From Truepera radiovictrix DSM 17093 (GTDB lineage Bacteria > Deinococcota > Deinococci > Deinococcales > Trueperaceae), in assembly GCF_000092425.1 (NCBI RefSeq), contig NC_014221.1, positions 2,237,001 through 2,301,000 of the forward strand: 64,000 nt of DNA. Reading direction: 5' to 3'. A program made the position numbers and the translations under genes. How positions within the stretch are numbered: the stretch's first letter is position 1; each line of letters begins with the position of its first letter. Of the stretch, positions 56,402-64,000 are shown piece after piece. Under the pieces are notes generated by a model, which did no database searches, was not told where the DNA came from, and worked only from the letters and a program-made list of their open reading frames with translations.

Positions 56402-57361
56402 ATGAACGCCATCACCGTACACCGAGACAAGCTCGTTTGGGAAGACGTCCCCGACCCCCGACCCGCCGCCGGCGAGGTGCTCGTGCGGGTGCGCGCGGCG
56501 GGCGTCAACCGCGCCGACCTCGCGCAGCGCGCGGGCCACTACCCCCCGCCGCCGGGGGCGTCCGAGATCCTGGGGCTCGAGGTCGCCGGGGAAATCGCCG
56601 AACTCGGTCCTGGCGTGAGCGGTTGGCGGGTCGGCGACCGCGTCTGCGCGCTTCTCGCCGGGGGCGGTTACGCGGAGCTCGTCAACGTCCCCGCGGCGCT
56701 CCTCATGCCGGTTCCGGAGGGGTGGCGCTTCGAGGAGGCCGCCGCTCTGCCCGAGGTCTTTTTCACGGCTTTTCTCAACCTGTTTCTCGAGTGGAACCTC
56801 AAAGAGGGGGAGGCCGTGCTCATCCACGGCGGCGCGAGCGGCGTGGGCACGGCGGCCATCCAGCTCGCCGTAGCGGCGGGCTGCACGGTGTTCGCCACCG
56901 CCGGCACCCCCGAAAAGGTCGCCGCGTGCGAGGCGCTCGGCGCCACGGCCTTTAACTACCGCGAGGAGGACTTCGCGGAGGCGCTGACGCCGCACGTCGC
57001 GGGCGTCGACGTGGTGCTCGACATGGTCGGCAAAGACTACCTGGCGCGCAACCTCAGGGTCCTCAAAACGGGTGGGCGCCTCATCGTGATCGCTACCTTG
57101 AGCGGCAACCGCGCCGAGATCGACCTGCGGCTGCTCATGCAAAAGCGCCTGACGCTTAGGGGCTCGACCCTGCGAAGCCGCCCGCTAGGCGAAAAGGTCG
57201 CCCTCAAAGAGGCGTTTATGGCGCGCTTTTGGGAGCGCATTGAGGCGCGGCGGCTACGGCCCCTTATCGACAGCACCTTCGACATCCGCGAGGTGGAAAG
57301 CGCGCACGAGCGGATGCGGGGAAATCAGAACATCGGCAAACTCGTGCTGCGCGTCCCTTAA
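56402..57361 (+). CDS. NAD(P)H:quinone oxidoreductase (zinc-free MDR family)
   Basis: A 319-residue medium-chain reductase of the quinone reductase group (PIG3-like). It has GVNRADLAQRAGHYPPPPG, the family block EAAALPEVFFTAFLNLF, and the NAD(P)-binding VLIHGGASGVGTAAIQLA; no zinc-ligand Cys cluster is seen, which excludes the alcohol dehydrogenases. The ATG is 5 nt after TACCCT (56391-56396), and no ribosome binding site is visible. Confidence 0.9.
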   Translation: MNAITVHRDKLVWEDVPDPRPAAGEVLVRVRAAGVNRADLAQRAGHYPPPPGASEILGLEVAGEIAELGPGVSGWRVGDRVCALLAGGGYAELVNVPAALLMPVPEGWRFEEAAALPEVFFTAFLNLFLEWNLKEGEAVLIHGGASGVGTAAIQLAVAAGCTVFATAGTPEKVAACEALGATAFNYREEDFAEALTPHVAGVDVVLDMVGKDYLARNLRVLKTGGRLIVIATLSGNRAEIDLRLLMQKRLTLRGSTLRSRPLGEKVALKEAFMARFWERIEARRLRPLIDSTFDIREVESAHERMRGNQNIGKLVLRVP

Positions 57362-57394
57362 GGTTGCTTAAGCTATCTAAGGGAGACCGGTCAC

Positions 57395-57465
57395 AAAAAA
57401 AGAACTCTGAGAGGATCTCCGCCGGGGGGGGCAGCGGGGTGCGGAGATGCAACCCTCAAAGTTCT
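57395..57465 (-). ncRNA. Candidate small hairpin RNA (or displaced lpd terminator)
   Basis: On the minus strand a two-part hairpin runs from 57465 to 57401: an outer arm AGAACTTTGAG/CTCAGAGTTCT (one mismatch), an internal loop, then ATCTCCGC/GCGGAGAT (57415-57448) with a C-rich loop. TTTTTT follows. A promoter (TTGCAT-16-TAAACT, 57471-57498) ends just before it, so the predicted RNA of about 70 nt would be almost all hairpin. No known RNA family is recognised. Confidence 0.4.
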
Positions 57466-57470
57466 AGGTT

Positions 57471-57498
57471 AGTTTACACCAAACGCCGCAGAATGCAA
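57471..57498 (-). promoter_or_regulatory. Promoter in front of the candidate small RNA
   Basis: TTGCAT (57493-57498) and TAAACT (57471-57476) on the minus strand, spacer 16 nt. The predicted start is at about 57464. Confidence 0.45.
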
Positions 57499-57518
57499 GT
57501 GCCTTTTGGCGTCTTTTG

Positions 57519-57546
57519 CCCTCACCGCTCCTAATCGCGGTGAGGG
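57519..57546 (-). terminator. Hairpin after lpd
   Basis: CCCTCACCGC pairs perfectly with GCGGTGAGGG around 8 nt, 45 bp after the lpd stop. There is no T-run on the minus strand. Confidence 0.5.
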
Positions 57547-57590
57547 GGAGCGATAACAGCAGCGCTGAAGCGGGGTGCGGGCGCCGAGCC

Positions 57591-58976
57591 CTACCGCCGC
57601 CGCTTGTTGGCCACGTGGATCGCCATGCCGTGCGCCGCTTCGGCGGCCTCCATAAAGCTCTCGGCGATCGTGGGGTGCGCGTGCTGGGTGAGCGAGATGT
57701 CCTCCAAGGTAGCCCCCATCTCGATCGCCAGCGCCGCTTCGGCGACCATGTCGCCCGCGGCGGGTCCGACCATGTGAAAGCCGAGGAGCAGATCGGTCTC
57801 CTCGTCGCCGATGACCTTGACGAGCCCCTCGGAGACGCCTAACGTCATCGCCCGACCGGAGGCCGCCAGCGGAAAGACGCCCACGCGCACCTTGTGCCCC
57901 GCGTCCTTCGCCTCCTGCTCGGTCATCCCGACCGACGCGAGCTCCGGGCTCGTGTAGACCACCGCCGGCACGATGGTGTCATAAGCGGCCGGCTTGCCGG
58001 CGGCGTGCTCGGCGGCGACGATCCCCTCTTTCATCGCCTTGTGGGCCAGCAGGGGCGGTTTGGTCACGTCGCCGATGGCGTAGATGTGCGGCACGTTGGT
58101 CTGCATGTGCGCGTTTGTCGGCACGAAACCGCGCTCGACCGTCACGCCGACCTCCTCGAGCCCCAACCCCGTCCCACGCGGTTTGCGCCCGACGGCGACC
58201 AGGATCTTGTCGACGACGAGCGTCTCTCTCTCCCCGCCCCGCTCGAGGGTGACCTCGATGCCGTCAGCGGTCTTTTTCTGGTTGAGGGCCTTTGTGCTCG
58301 TCAAGATCTTGATGCCGCGCTTTTCAAAGGACTTGCGCAGCTCTTTGGCGGCGTCGCGGTCGGCAGTCGGGACGATCTCGTCCATGAGTTCAACGACCGT
58401 CACGTCGCTGCCGAGCGCGTGGTAGATGTCGGAAAATTCAAGGCCGATAGCGGAGCCGCCGATGGCCAAAAAGCGCTTCGGCACCTCCGACACCAAAAGC
58501 GCCCCCGTCGAGTTGACGATGCGCTCGCCGTCCGTCTCGAAACCCGGGATCTCGATGGGCTCCGAACCGGTCGCCACGATGATCTTCTCCGCCGTCACGC
58601 TCCGGTCGCCGACCTGCACGGTGTGCGGGTCTTTCAAGGTCGCGCGCCCCTCGATGAGGTCGACCTTGTTGCCCTTTAAAAGGCTGCGCACCCCGCCGGT
58701 CAGCTTCTGCACCACGCCCGACTTCCACGCCTCGAGCTTTTTAAGGTCCACCTTGGGTTCGCCGAAGTCGATGCCGTAGCTTTTGGCGTGCTTCGCCTCG
58801 CGCAGGTCCTCGGCGACGTGGAGTAGCGCCTTGGTGGGGATGCAGCCGACGTTCAAGCAGACGCCCCCCACATACTCCTGTTCGACGCACGCCGTTTTTT
58901 TGCCGAGCTGCGCGGCCCGAATCGCCGCGTGGTAACCACCCGGCCCCGAACCGATCACCAGAACTTCGTAGTCCAT
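57591..58976 (-). CDS. lpd: Dihydrolipoyl dehydrogenase (E3)
   Basis: Reoxidises dihydrolipoamide in 2-oxo acid dehydrogenase and glycine cleavage complexes. A 461-residue flavoprotein: FAD motif [19 protein letters not shown], redox disulfide [20 protein letters not shown] motif [19 protein letters not shown], second FAD motif IYAIGDV, and the catalytic His-Glu in [14 protein letters not shown]. The ATG at 58976 follows AAGAGGAGG. It stands alone, not beside E1 or E2 genes. Confidence 0.96.
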   Translation of the reverse strand: MDYEVLVIGSGPGGYHAAIRAAQLGKKTACVEQEYVGGVCLNVGCIPTKALLHVAEDLREAKHAKSYGIDFGEPKVDLKKLEAWKSGVVQKLTGGVRSLLKGNKVDLIEGRATLKDPHTVQVGDRSVTAEKIIVATGSEPIEIPGFETDGERIVNSTGALLVSEVPKRFLAIGGSAIGLEFSDIYHALGSDVTVVELMDEIVPTADRDAAKELRKSFEKRGIKILTSTKALNQKKTADGIEVTLERGGERETLVVDKILVAVGRKPRGTGLGLEEVGVTVERGFVPTNAHMQTNVPHIYAIGDVTKPPLLAHKAMKEGIVAAEHAAGKPAAYDTIVPAVVYTSPELASVGMTEQEAKDAGHKVRVGVFPLAASGRAMTLGVSEGLVKVIGDEETDLLLGFHMVGPAAGDMVAEAALAIEMGATLEDISLTQHAHPTIAESFMEAAEAAHGMAIHVANKRRR

Positions 58977-59179
58977 CGTCCCTCCTCTTGGGGTGAGGCG
59001 CCGCACCCTAGGGGCGCCAGCCGCTCCTCACGGGCTAACGGTAAGCACAACGGCCCAGTCTACCGCGCCGCGGGGGCGCGCTTTGAAGTGCGGCGCTTTG
59101 GCGAGACCAGGTAGCCGAACCGAGCGGCTCAACGACGCGGGAAGGTCGCGCGTCAAAGCGCGCTGTGCGATAGTGGAGC

Positions 59180-59743
59180 GTGTCGCTCTTGTTGCACGTC
59201 GGGCCGCCCACGGAGGCCGACGTTCGGCGGTGCCTGGAGGCGCAGCGCGCGCAACCGCTCTCGTATGGCGCAGTCGGGATGAGCGCGCGCCGAGAGGTGC
59301 CTAGAGGCTTCTCGAGGCGGGAAACGCACGCTCACCTCGGCGACGGCGAGGCGGTGTTTCACCGCGCCGTACGGGCGCTCCGGAGCTGGGCCGTCTACCC
59401 GCGCTGGATGACCCTCTACCCGGTAGCGCCCCCCGTGGCGCGCGGCACGGTCGTCGCCATCGGCACGGGGTGGGGGCTCTATACGGTGAACCTAGTACGG
59501 GTCACCGACGTCCAGGAGGGGGCGCGGCGCTTCGCGTGCGTTTTGGGGACGCTGCCGCAGCACGTCCTCACGGGCGAGGAGCGCTTCAGCGTGACGTGGG
59601 ACGCAGCAAACCGCGTGGTCTACAGCATCGAGGCGGTCTCTCGCGTGCGCCATCCGCTCGTCCGCTTGGGCGCGCCCGCCGTGCAGCTCGTGCAGGCGCG
59701 CTTCGCCAGGGATTCGGTGCGGTCGGTCAGGGCTGCGCTCTAA
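59180..59743 (+). CDS. DUF1990 (UPF0548) family protein
   Basis: A 187-residue protein of unknown function. Family features: LSYGAVGMS near the N-terminus, LGDGEAVFHRAVRALRSWAVYPRW, VAIGTGWGLYTVNLVRV, GTLPQHVLTGEERFSVTWD and VVYSIEAVSR, with a final RFARDSVRSVRAA. The GTG is 5 nt after a GATAGT. It is codirectional with the nuclease-like gene but not clearly linked. Confidence 0.85.
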   Translation: MSLLLHVGPPTEADVRRCLEAQRAQPLSYGAVGMSARREVPRGFSRRETHAHLGDGEAVFHRAVRALRSWAVYPRWMTLYPVAPPVARGTVVAIGTGWGLYTVNLVRVTDVQEGARRFACVLGTLPQHVLTGEERFSVTWDAANRVVYSIEAVSRVRHPLVRLGAPAVQLVQARFARDSVRSVRAAL

Positions 59744-59868
59744 CCCCGCCACCGACACGACATCTGGGCCCCGGTTCGGGGCGCCGAGCGCGCTCGGGCG
59801 CAGCGCTGCTTGGAGGTTGTAGCTCGAGCTGGCTGAAGTATGGCAGGACACTTCAGGTAAGCTAGCGT

Positions 59869-60804
59869 GTGCCGCTATTTTCACGCTCAGATGACAAACT
59901 CTTCGCCGTAGCGCAGACCAACTTCGCTACTGAGAAAGAGCTACAGAAACTCGTCGAGAACAATTTAGCAGCCATTTTCAACTGTCGTTTGGTTGCCTCT
60001 GAGTTCTCTACGGGTCAACAACACGCGGGGCGCATCGACACCCTTGGGCTCTCCGAAGACAACAACCCTGTCATTATCGAGTACAAAAAAGTCGAGTCTT
60101 CTGCACTTATCACACAGAGCTTGTTTTATCTCTCATGGATTCAAGACCACAGGGGCGACTTTGAGATTGCAGCGCAAAAAGCCCTAGGTAATGACACCAA
60201 GGTAGATTGGTCGGACATACGCGTCATCTGCCTCGCACCGAACTACAACAGATACGATCTACACGCTGCTCAAGTCATCGGCGGAAGCATAGAACTGTGG
60301 ACCTATCGACTCTTCGATAATCAAACGATCTACTTTGAAGAAATTTTACAAAAAGCTTACGCGCCCCCAGCCGTAACCGAAACCGCTTCCAGACATTCGG
60401 TTGCGACGACCGTCGGCAAAAAAACCATGCTGACGAGACCGTCTGCAAGCTACACCTTTGAAGAGCACTTGAGCGGTAAGTCTCAGGAAATTCGAGACCT
60501 GGCTTATGCGGTTCAAGACTTCGTCATGGGCCTTGACGCTGCCATAGAGGAGGCGCCCAAAAAACTCTACGTGGCGTATCGTATCTCGCAAAACATCGTC
60601 TGCATGGAGGTTCGAAAAAAGCATCTTGCCCTCTACCTCAAATTGGATCCCCGCGAGGTCTCTGGTCCGCCAGGAATCTCTAGAGACGTGAGTAGAATCG
60701 GCCACTTCGGCACGGGCGACTTGGAGATCATTGTCAAGTCACCCGCTGACCTCGAGGCAAGCAAACCCTTTCTTGAACTTGCCTACCGCAGAGTTGGAGG
60801 ATAG
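59869..60804 (+). CDS. NucS/DUF91-like plus DUF5655 protein, lower GC, probably acquired
   Basis: A 311-residue protein. Residues 1-150 look like a restriction-endonuclease-like fold: GRIDTLGLSEDNNPVIIEYKK has the Asp, Glu and Lys of a PD-(D/E)XK site, preceded by a helix (EKELQKLVENNLAAIF). Residues 190-311 match DUF5655 (EIRDLAYAVQDFV, KLYVAYRISQNIVCMEV, LDPREV). Such proteins are found scattered in genomes and may act on DNA or in defence; no role is shown. GC is clearly below that of its neighbours and AT-ending codons are common. The GTG follows TAAGCT by 5 nt. Confidence 0.78.
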   Translation: MPLFSRSDDKLFAVAQTNFATEKELQKLVENNLAAIFNCRLVASEFSTGQQHAGRIDTLGLSEDNNPVIIEYKKVESSALITQSLFYLSWIQDHRGDFEIAAQKALGNDTKVDWSDIRVICLAPNYNRYDLHAAQVIGGSIELWTYRLFDNQTIYFEEILQKAYAPPAVTETASRHSVATTVGKKTMLTRPSASYTFEEHLSGKSQEIRDLAYAVQDFVMGLDAAIEEAPKKLYVAYRISQNIVCMEVRKKHLALYLKLDPREVSGPPGISRDVSRIGHFGTGDLEIIVKSPADLEASKPFLELAYRRVGG

Positions 60805-60808
60805 CCAA

Positions 60809-60837
60809 TTGACTTTGCGCCCCCGCGCGACTACCAT
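60809..60837 (+). promoter_or_regulatory. Promoter of the leuS leader
   Basis: TTGACT (60809-60814), 17-nt spacer, TACCAT (60832-60837). The first start codon (ATG 60844) is 6 nt after the -10, so the transcript would begin at this ATG. Confidence 0.8.
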
Positions 60838-60843
60838 ACGCTT

Positions 60844-60891
60844 ATGCCCGTGGCAACAAACCTCCTACAACTAGGTGGGCCGAGGCGCTAG
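60844..60891 (+). CDS. leuL-like: Leucine-rich leader peptide of leuS
   Basis: ATG to TAG, 15 residues: MPVATNLLQLGGPRR. Leu codons CTC CTA CAA CTA stand at positions 7, 8 and 10; CTA should be scarce in this GC-rich genome. It would be read from a leaderless mRNA. The bases just after the last Leu codon (60874-60881) can pair with the left arm of the terminator downstream. It is unrelated in sequence to the known leu operon leaders, as far as can be seen. Confidence 0.65.
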   Translation: MPVATNLLQLGGPRR

Positions 60892-60911
60892 CGCGTTCGC
60901 TGCTGCCTTGT

Positions 60912-60939
60912 GGCCCTAACCGCACGGTTAGGGTTTTTT
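60912..60939 (+). terminator. Attenuator terminator in the leuS leader
   Basis: CCCTAACC (60914-60921) and GGTTAGGG (60926-60933) form a perfect 8-bp stem on a 4-nt loop (9 bp if the loop closes to 2 nt), followed by TTTTTT (60934-60939). It is 49 bp before leuS. The alternative pairing of GGTGGGCC (60874-60881) with GGCCC-TA-ACC (60912-60921) would prevent it from forming. Confidence 0.85.
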
Positions 60940-60949
60940 CTTTGCCCGT

Positions 60950-60978
60950 TTGCGGTTGTAGAGACCGTCAACTAGAGT
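60950..60978 (+). promoter_or_regulatory. Possible second promoter of leuS
   Basis: TTGCGG (60950-60955), 17-nt spacer, TAGAGT (60973-60978), after the attenuator. It could give basal leuS expression that escapes attenuation. Confidence 0.4.
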
Positions 60979-60987
60979 GGAGACGTT

Positions 60988-63495
60988 ATGACGACCCAAC
61001 CCGAGGTGAGCTCGAGCGCCCCTTACCGCTCCGAGCGCTATAACCCGCAGGAGATCGAGCCGAAGTGGCAGGCGCGGTGGGCCGAGCTGAAGCTCTATGA
61101 GACCGACCTTGAGAGCGACCAAGAGCCCTTTTACTACCTGACGATGTTCCCCTATCCGTCGGGCGACCTGCACATCGGCCACTGGTACGCTTTCTCCATC
61201 CCCGACGCCTACGCCCGCTTTAAACGCATGCGCGGCCTTAACGTCCTCTTCCCCATGGGATTTGACGCTTTCGGGTTGCCCGCCGAAAACGCCGCCATCA
61301 AGGCCGCCCGTCAGGGGGGGAGCGTTCACCCCGCCACGCTCACCTACGAACGCATGGCCCACATGGAGCGGCAGTTCGCAAAGATGGGCGCCTCGTTCGA
61401 CTGGTCCAAAAAGGTCGTCACCTGCGACCCCGGTTACTACCGCTGGAACCAGCTCTTTTTCCTCAGGATGCTGGAGCGCGGCCTCGCCTACCGCAAGGCG
61501 TCCTTTGTCAACTGGGACCCCGTCGACCAGACGGTGCTGGCCAACGAGCAGGTGGTGAACGGACGCGGGGAGCGCTCCGGCGCGCTCGTCGAACGCCGCT
61601 TGATGCCGCAGTGGCACTTTAAGATCACCGCCTACGCCGAGGAGCTCTTAGACTTCTCCGGGCTCGACTGGCCGGAGAAGGTCAAACTCATGCAGACCAA
61701 CTGGATCGGCCGCTCCGAGGGCGCCGAGGTGCGCTTTAAGACCGAAAGCGGCGACGAGCTCGTCGTCTTTACCACCCGCCCCGACACCCTCTGGGGGGTG
61801 ACCTTTATGGTGCTCGCCCCCGAGCACCCGTTGGTCGAGAAGCTGACCACGCCGGAGCAGCGCGAGGCGGTCGCGCGTTACGTGAAAGCCGCCTCGCACC
61901 TCAGCGAGATCGAGCGCCAGGCGACCGACAAGGAGAAGACGGGCGAGTTTACGGGCGCCTTCGCCATCAACCCCGTCAACGGCGAACGCGTCCCCATCTG
62001 GATCGCCGACTACGTGATGATGGGTTACGGTACCGGCGCCGTGATGGCGGTGCCCGCTCACGACGAGCGCGACTTCGCCTTCGCTCGAGCCTTCGGGCTG
62101 CCCGTCAAACCGGTGATCGCCGCCTCAGAGGGCGCCGAGGTAGACGGTGAAGCGATGACCGAAGCCTATACGGGCGACGGCGTGATGGTCAACTCCGGCC
62201 CCTTCGACGGGACCCCGACCGGCAAGGGCACGCCGGAGGGGATCCACAAGGTGATCGCCTGGTTGGAAGCGAAAGGCAAGGGCAAGGGCACTGTCACCTA
62301 CCGCCTGCGCGACTGGCTCATCTCGCGCCAGCGCTACTGGGGCACCCCCATCCCGGTGCTCTACTGCGACCGGTGCGGCTTGGTCCCCGAGCGCGAGGAG
62401 AACCTGCCCGTCTTGCTCCCCGAAGACGTCGCCTTTATGCCCACGGGCGAGTCGCCTTTAAAGCACCACGCGGGCTTTTTGAACGCGACCTGCCCGTCGT
62501 GCGGCGGCCCCGCGCAGCGCGAAACCGACACCATGGACACCTTTGTCGACTCGTCGTGGTACTGGTTCCGCTACCTCTCCCCCGACCTGCAAGACGCCCC
62601 CATCGACCGGCAGCGGGCGCGGCGCTGGACCCCCGTCGACCAGTACACCGGCGGTATCGAGCACGCGATCTTGCACCTCCTTTACGCCCGCTTTTTCACC
62701 AAGGTGCTCCGCGACCTGGGTTTCGTCGACGTCGACGAACCCTTTAAACGGCTGCGCAACCAGGGGATGATCCTGGGCGAGGACAACGAAAAGATGTCCA
62801 AGTCGCGCGGCAACGTGGTCAACCCCGACGACCTCGTCGCCGAGTACGGCGCCGACACGGTGCGCGCCTACCTGATGTTTATCGGGCCGTGGGAGGCGGG
62901 CGGCCCCTGGAGCAGCACCGGTATCGAGGGCGTCGCGCGCTTTTTAAACCGCGTCTGGGCGCTGCTCACCGAGCCGGTCGAAGCTACCGGGGGCGACCCG
63001 GAGACCCGTAAAGCGCTGCGCCGCGCCGTGCACCACGCCATCAAGGAAGTCACCGAGGACTTAGAGGCCTTCGGCTTCAACACCGCCGTCGCCGAGCTGA
63101 TGACGTTGACCAACGCCATGAGTCGGGCCAAACCCGCCCTCGCTGGAACGGACGTCTGGGAGGAGGCGACCGAAGCCCTGTTGCTGCTCCTCGCCCCCAT
63201 CGCCCCGCACCTCGCCGACGAGCTGTGGGAGCGCTCCGGCCGCGCGGGTTCGGTGCACCAGCAAGTCTGGCCGACCCCCGACGAGGGCGCCCTGGTGCAG
63301 GACACGGTGACGATCGCGGTGCAGGTGAGCGGCAAGCGGCGCGGCGAGGTCACGGTGCCCAAAGGCGCCGACGACGCGGCCGTGCTGGCCGCCGCCAAAG
63401 CGGAGCCCAACGTGGCGCGGCACCTCGAGAACGCGCAGGTGGTGCGGGAGATCGTGGTGCCGGGGCGGCTCGTCAACATCGTCGTGCGCAAGTAG
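60988..63495 (+). CDS. leuS: Leucyl-tRNA synthetase
   Basis: Charges tRNA-Leu. An 835-residue class Ia enzyme. HIGH appears as [11 protein letters not shown] near residue 60, the editing domain (CP1) has the family [11 protein letters not shown] and VPAHDERD, and KMSKS is exact ([14 protein letters not shown]). The ATG follows TGGAG. Its leader region has a promoter, leader peptide and terminator, so expression probably rises when charged tRNA-Leu is short. The tRNA-Leu(GAG) gene is elsewhere in the window. Confidence 0.97.
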   Translation: MTTQPEVSSSAPYRSERYNPQEIEPKWQARWAELKLYETDLESDQEPFYYLTMFPYPSGDLHIGHWYAFSIPDAYARFKRMRGLNVLFPMGFDAFGLPAENAAIKAARQGGSVHPATLTYERMAHMERQFAKMGASFDWSKKVVTCDPGYYRWNQLFFLRMLERGLAYRKASFVNWDPVDQTVLANEQVVNGRGERSGALVERRLMPQWHFKITAYAEELLDFSGLDWPEKVKLMQTNWIGRSEGAEVRFKTESGDELVVFTTRPDTLWGVTFMVLAPEHPLVEKLTTPEQREAVARYVKAASHLSEIERQATDKEKTGEFTGAFAINPVNGERVPIWIADYVMMGYGTGAVMAVPAHDERDFAFARAFGLPVKPVIAASEGAEVDGEAMTEAYTGDGVMVNSGPFDGTPTGKGTPEGIHKVIAWLEAKGKGKGTVTYRLRDWLISRQRYWGTPIPVLYCDRCGLVPEREENLPVLLPEDVAFMPTGESPLKHHAGFLNATCPSCGGPAQRETDTMDTFVDSSWYWFRYLSPDLQDAPIDRQRARRWTPVDQYTGGIEHAILHLLYARFFTKVLRDLGFVDVDEPFKRLRNQGMILGEDNEKMSKSRGNVVNPDDLVAEYGADTVRAYLMFIGPWEAGGPWSSTGIEGVARFLNRVWALLTEPVEATGGDPETRKALRRAVHHAIKEVTEDLEAFGFNTAVAELMTLTNAMSRAKPALAGTDVWEEATEALLLLLAPIAPHLADELWERSGRAGSVHQQVWPTPDEGALVQDTVTIAVQVSGKRRGEVTVPKGADDAAVLAAAKAEPNVARHLENAQVVREIVVPGRLVNIVVRK

Positions 63496-63520
63496 CCGGT
63501 CGTTACAGGGCGTCCAAACG

Positions 63521-63553
63521 GCGGAGCCGGAGGCTATGCACCTCCGGCTCCGC
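63521..63553 (+). terminator. Hairpin after leuS
   Basis: GCGGAGCCGGAGG pairs perfectly over 13 bp with CCTCCGGCTCCGC around 7 nt, 26 bp after the leuS stop. No T-run. Confidence 0.65.
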
Positions 63554-63752
63554 GCCCGTCGCGAGCGGTGCTGCCACCATCACCCCGCTGCCGGCACGGG
63601 GCTATGGTGGCGGTATCCCCTTCTCTCCACCAACCCGCTCGAGCGTTGCGAGACGCACCGAGAACCGATCGCGCGGCTCATCAGCAGCGTATGCGGGGGT
63701 TAAACGGGCCGCCTCGGCTTGTGACGGCAAAGCGTGCAAGCTGTGGGGCGCG

Positions 63753-63778
63753 AAAAAGGCGCCCCGCTCGGGAGCGCC
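63753..63778 (-). terminator. Terminator of tRNA-Ser
   Basis: On the minus strand GGCGCTCC and GGGGCGCC form 8 bp (one wobble), followed by TTTTT. Confidence 0.85.
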
Positions 63779-63782
63779 GCTT

Positions 63783-63874
63783 TGGCGGAGAGAAGGGGAT
63801 TCGAACCCCTGATACGGGTTACCCCGTATACACGCTTTCCAGGCGTGCTCCTTCAACCACTCGGACACCTCTCC
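63783..63874 (-). tRNA. tRNA-Ser(GGA)
   Basis: Class II tRNA of 92 nt with encoded CCA. Acceptor GGAGAGG; anticodon stem CACGC/GCGTG with loop CTGGAAA (anticodon GGA); a long variable arm TACGGG-GTAA-CCCGTA; T-arm AGGGG-TTCGAAT-CCCCT. Confidence 0.95.
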
Positions 63875-63936
63875 AGGTAACGAGCTTGCGCCGTTTCGCC
63901 AACCAAACCGCGGGCCGTGCAAGCCTACGGCCTCAA

Positions 63937-63965
63937 AGTCTAGCAAGTTTCATCCAGCGAATCAA
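63937..63965 (-). promoter_or_regulatory. Promoter of tRNA-Ser
   Basis: TTGATT (63960-63965) and TAGACT (63937-63942) on the minus strand, 17-nt spacer. It leaves about 55 nt before the tRNA. Confidence 0.7.
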
Positions 63966-64000
63966 TGGCGGAGGCTGCGGGTTTTCGCTCGCGGCGCTCG

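Noticed and set aside
60841-60940. T-box riboswitch in front of leuS
   Set aside because: No AGGGTGGNACCGCG-type T-box sequence or specifier stem; the leader peptide explains the terminator better.

Overview
The window is a high-GC bacterial chromosome segment. Its gene content points to the phylum Deinococcota, most like Truepera; this is inference from family resemblance, not a database match. Pointers are an archaeal-type aspartyl-tRNA synthetase, a Thermus-type TrmH, a Hera-like DEAD-box helicase, a CsoR with a Cys-His-His metal site, the TreZ-TreY trehalose pathway, secreted proteins that fit a cell with an outer envelope, and many genes whose start codon lies 5-6 nt after a TANNNT -10 box (leaderless mRNAs, well known in Deinococcus).

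Layout. 1-8.8 kb: housekeeping genes (aspS end, tdk, hslV-hslU, typA/bipA, a histidine phosphatase and scpA) plus a secreted DUF4397 protein. 9-13.5 kb: treZ-treY, which make trehalose from malto-oligosaccharides. 14.9-21 kb: a copper module of csoR, a CopB-type (CPH) ATPase, a CopA-type (CPC, two HMA domains) ATPase and a DUF305 protein, with three matching 18-bp palindromic candidate CsoR operators. 21-27 kb: lipB-lipA, a cold-shock protein, a PQQ sugar dehydrogenase, trmH and two tRNAs. 27.3-44.5 kb: a contiguous minus-strand plant-polysaccharide locus. In transcription order it holds a LacI regulator, a GH10/CBM xylanase lipoprotein, a sugar-binding protein with two ABC permeases, a clan-A glycosidase, GH81, a second GH10, GH43, a Gfo/Idh/MocA oxidoreductase, ThuA, xylose isomerase and GH1. 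Xylan is cut outside the cell, oligosaccharides are imported and hydrolysed, and xylose is isomerised. 45-49.7 kb: ppa, a P1-family peptidase with pdxT, and a class A penicillin-binding protein. 49.8-52 kb: a small degenerate integrated element beside tRNA-Ala, with a tyrosine integrase broken by one amber codon and a RelE/ParE-type toxin-antitoxin pair. 52-63.9 kb: fucU, the DEAD-box helicase, a phosphoesterase, a quinone oxidoreductase, lpd, a lower-GC nuclease-like gene, leuS and tRNA-Ser.

The most interesting signals are regulatory. In front of leuS there is a complete candidate leucine attenuator: a promoter whose predicted transcript begins at the ATG of a 15-residue leader peptide with clustered Leu codons, then mutually exclusive antiterminator and terminator helices and a U-run. 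Between qor and lpd there is a candidate stand-alone hairpin small RNA with its own promoter and T-run. The leaderless pattern recurs at about nine starts.
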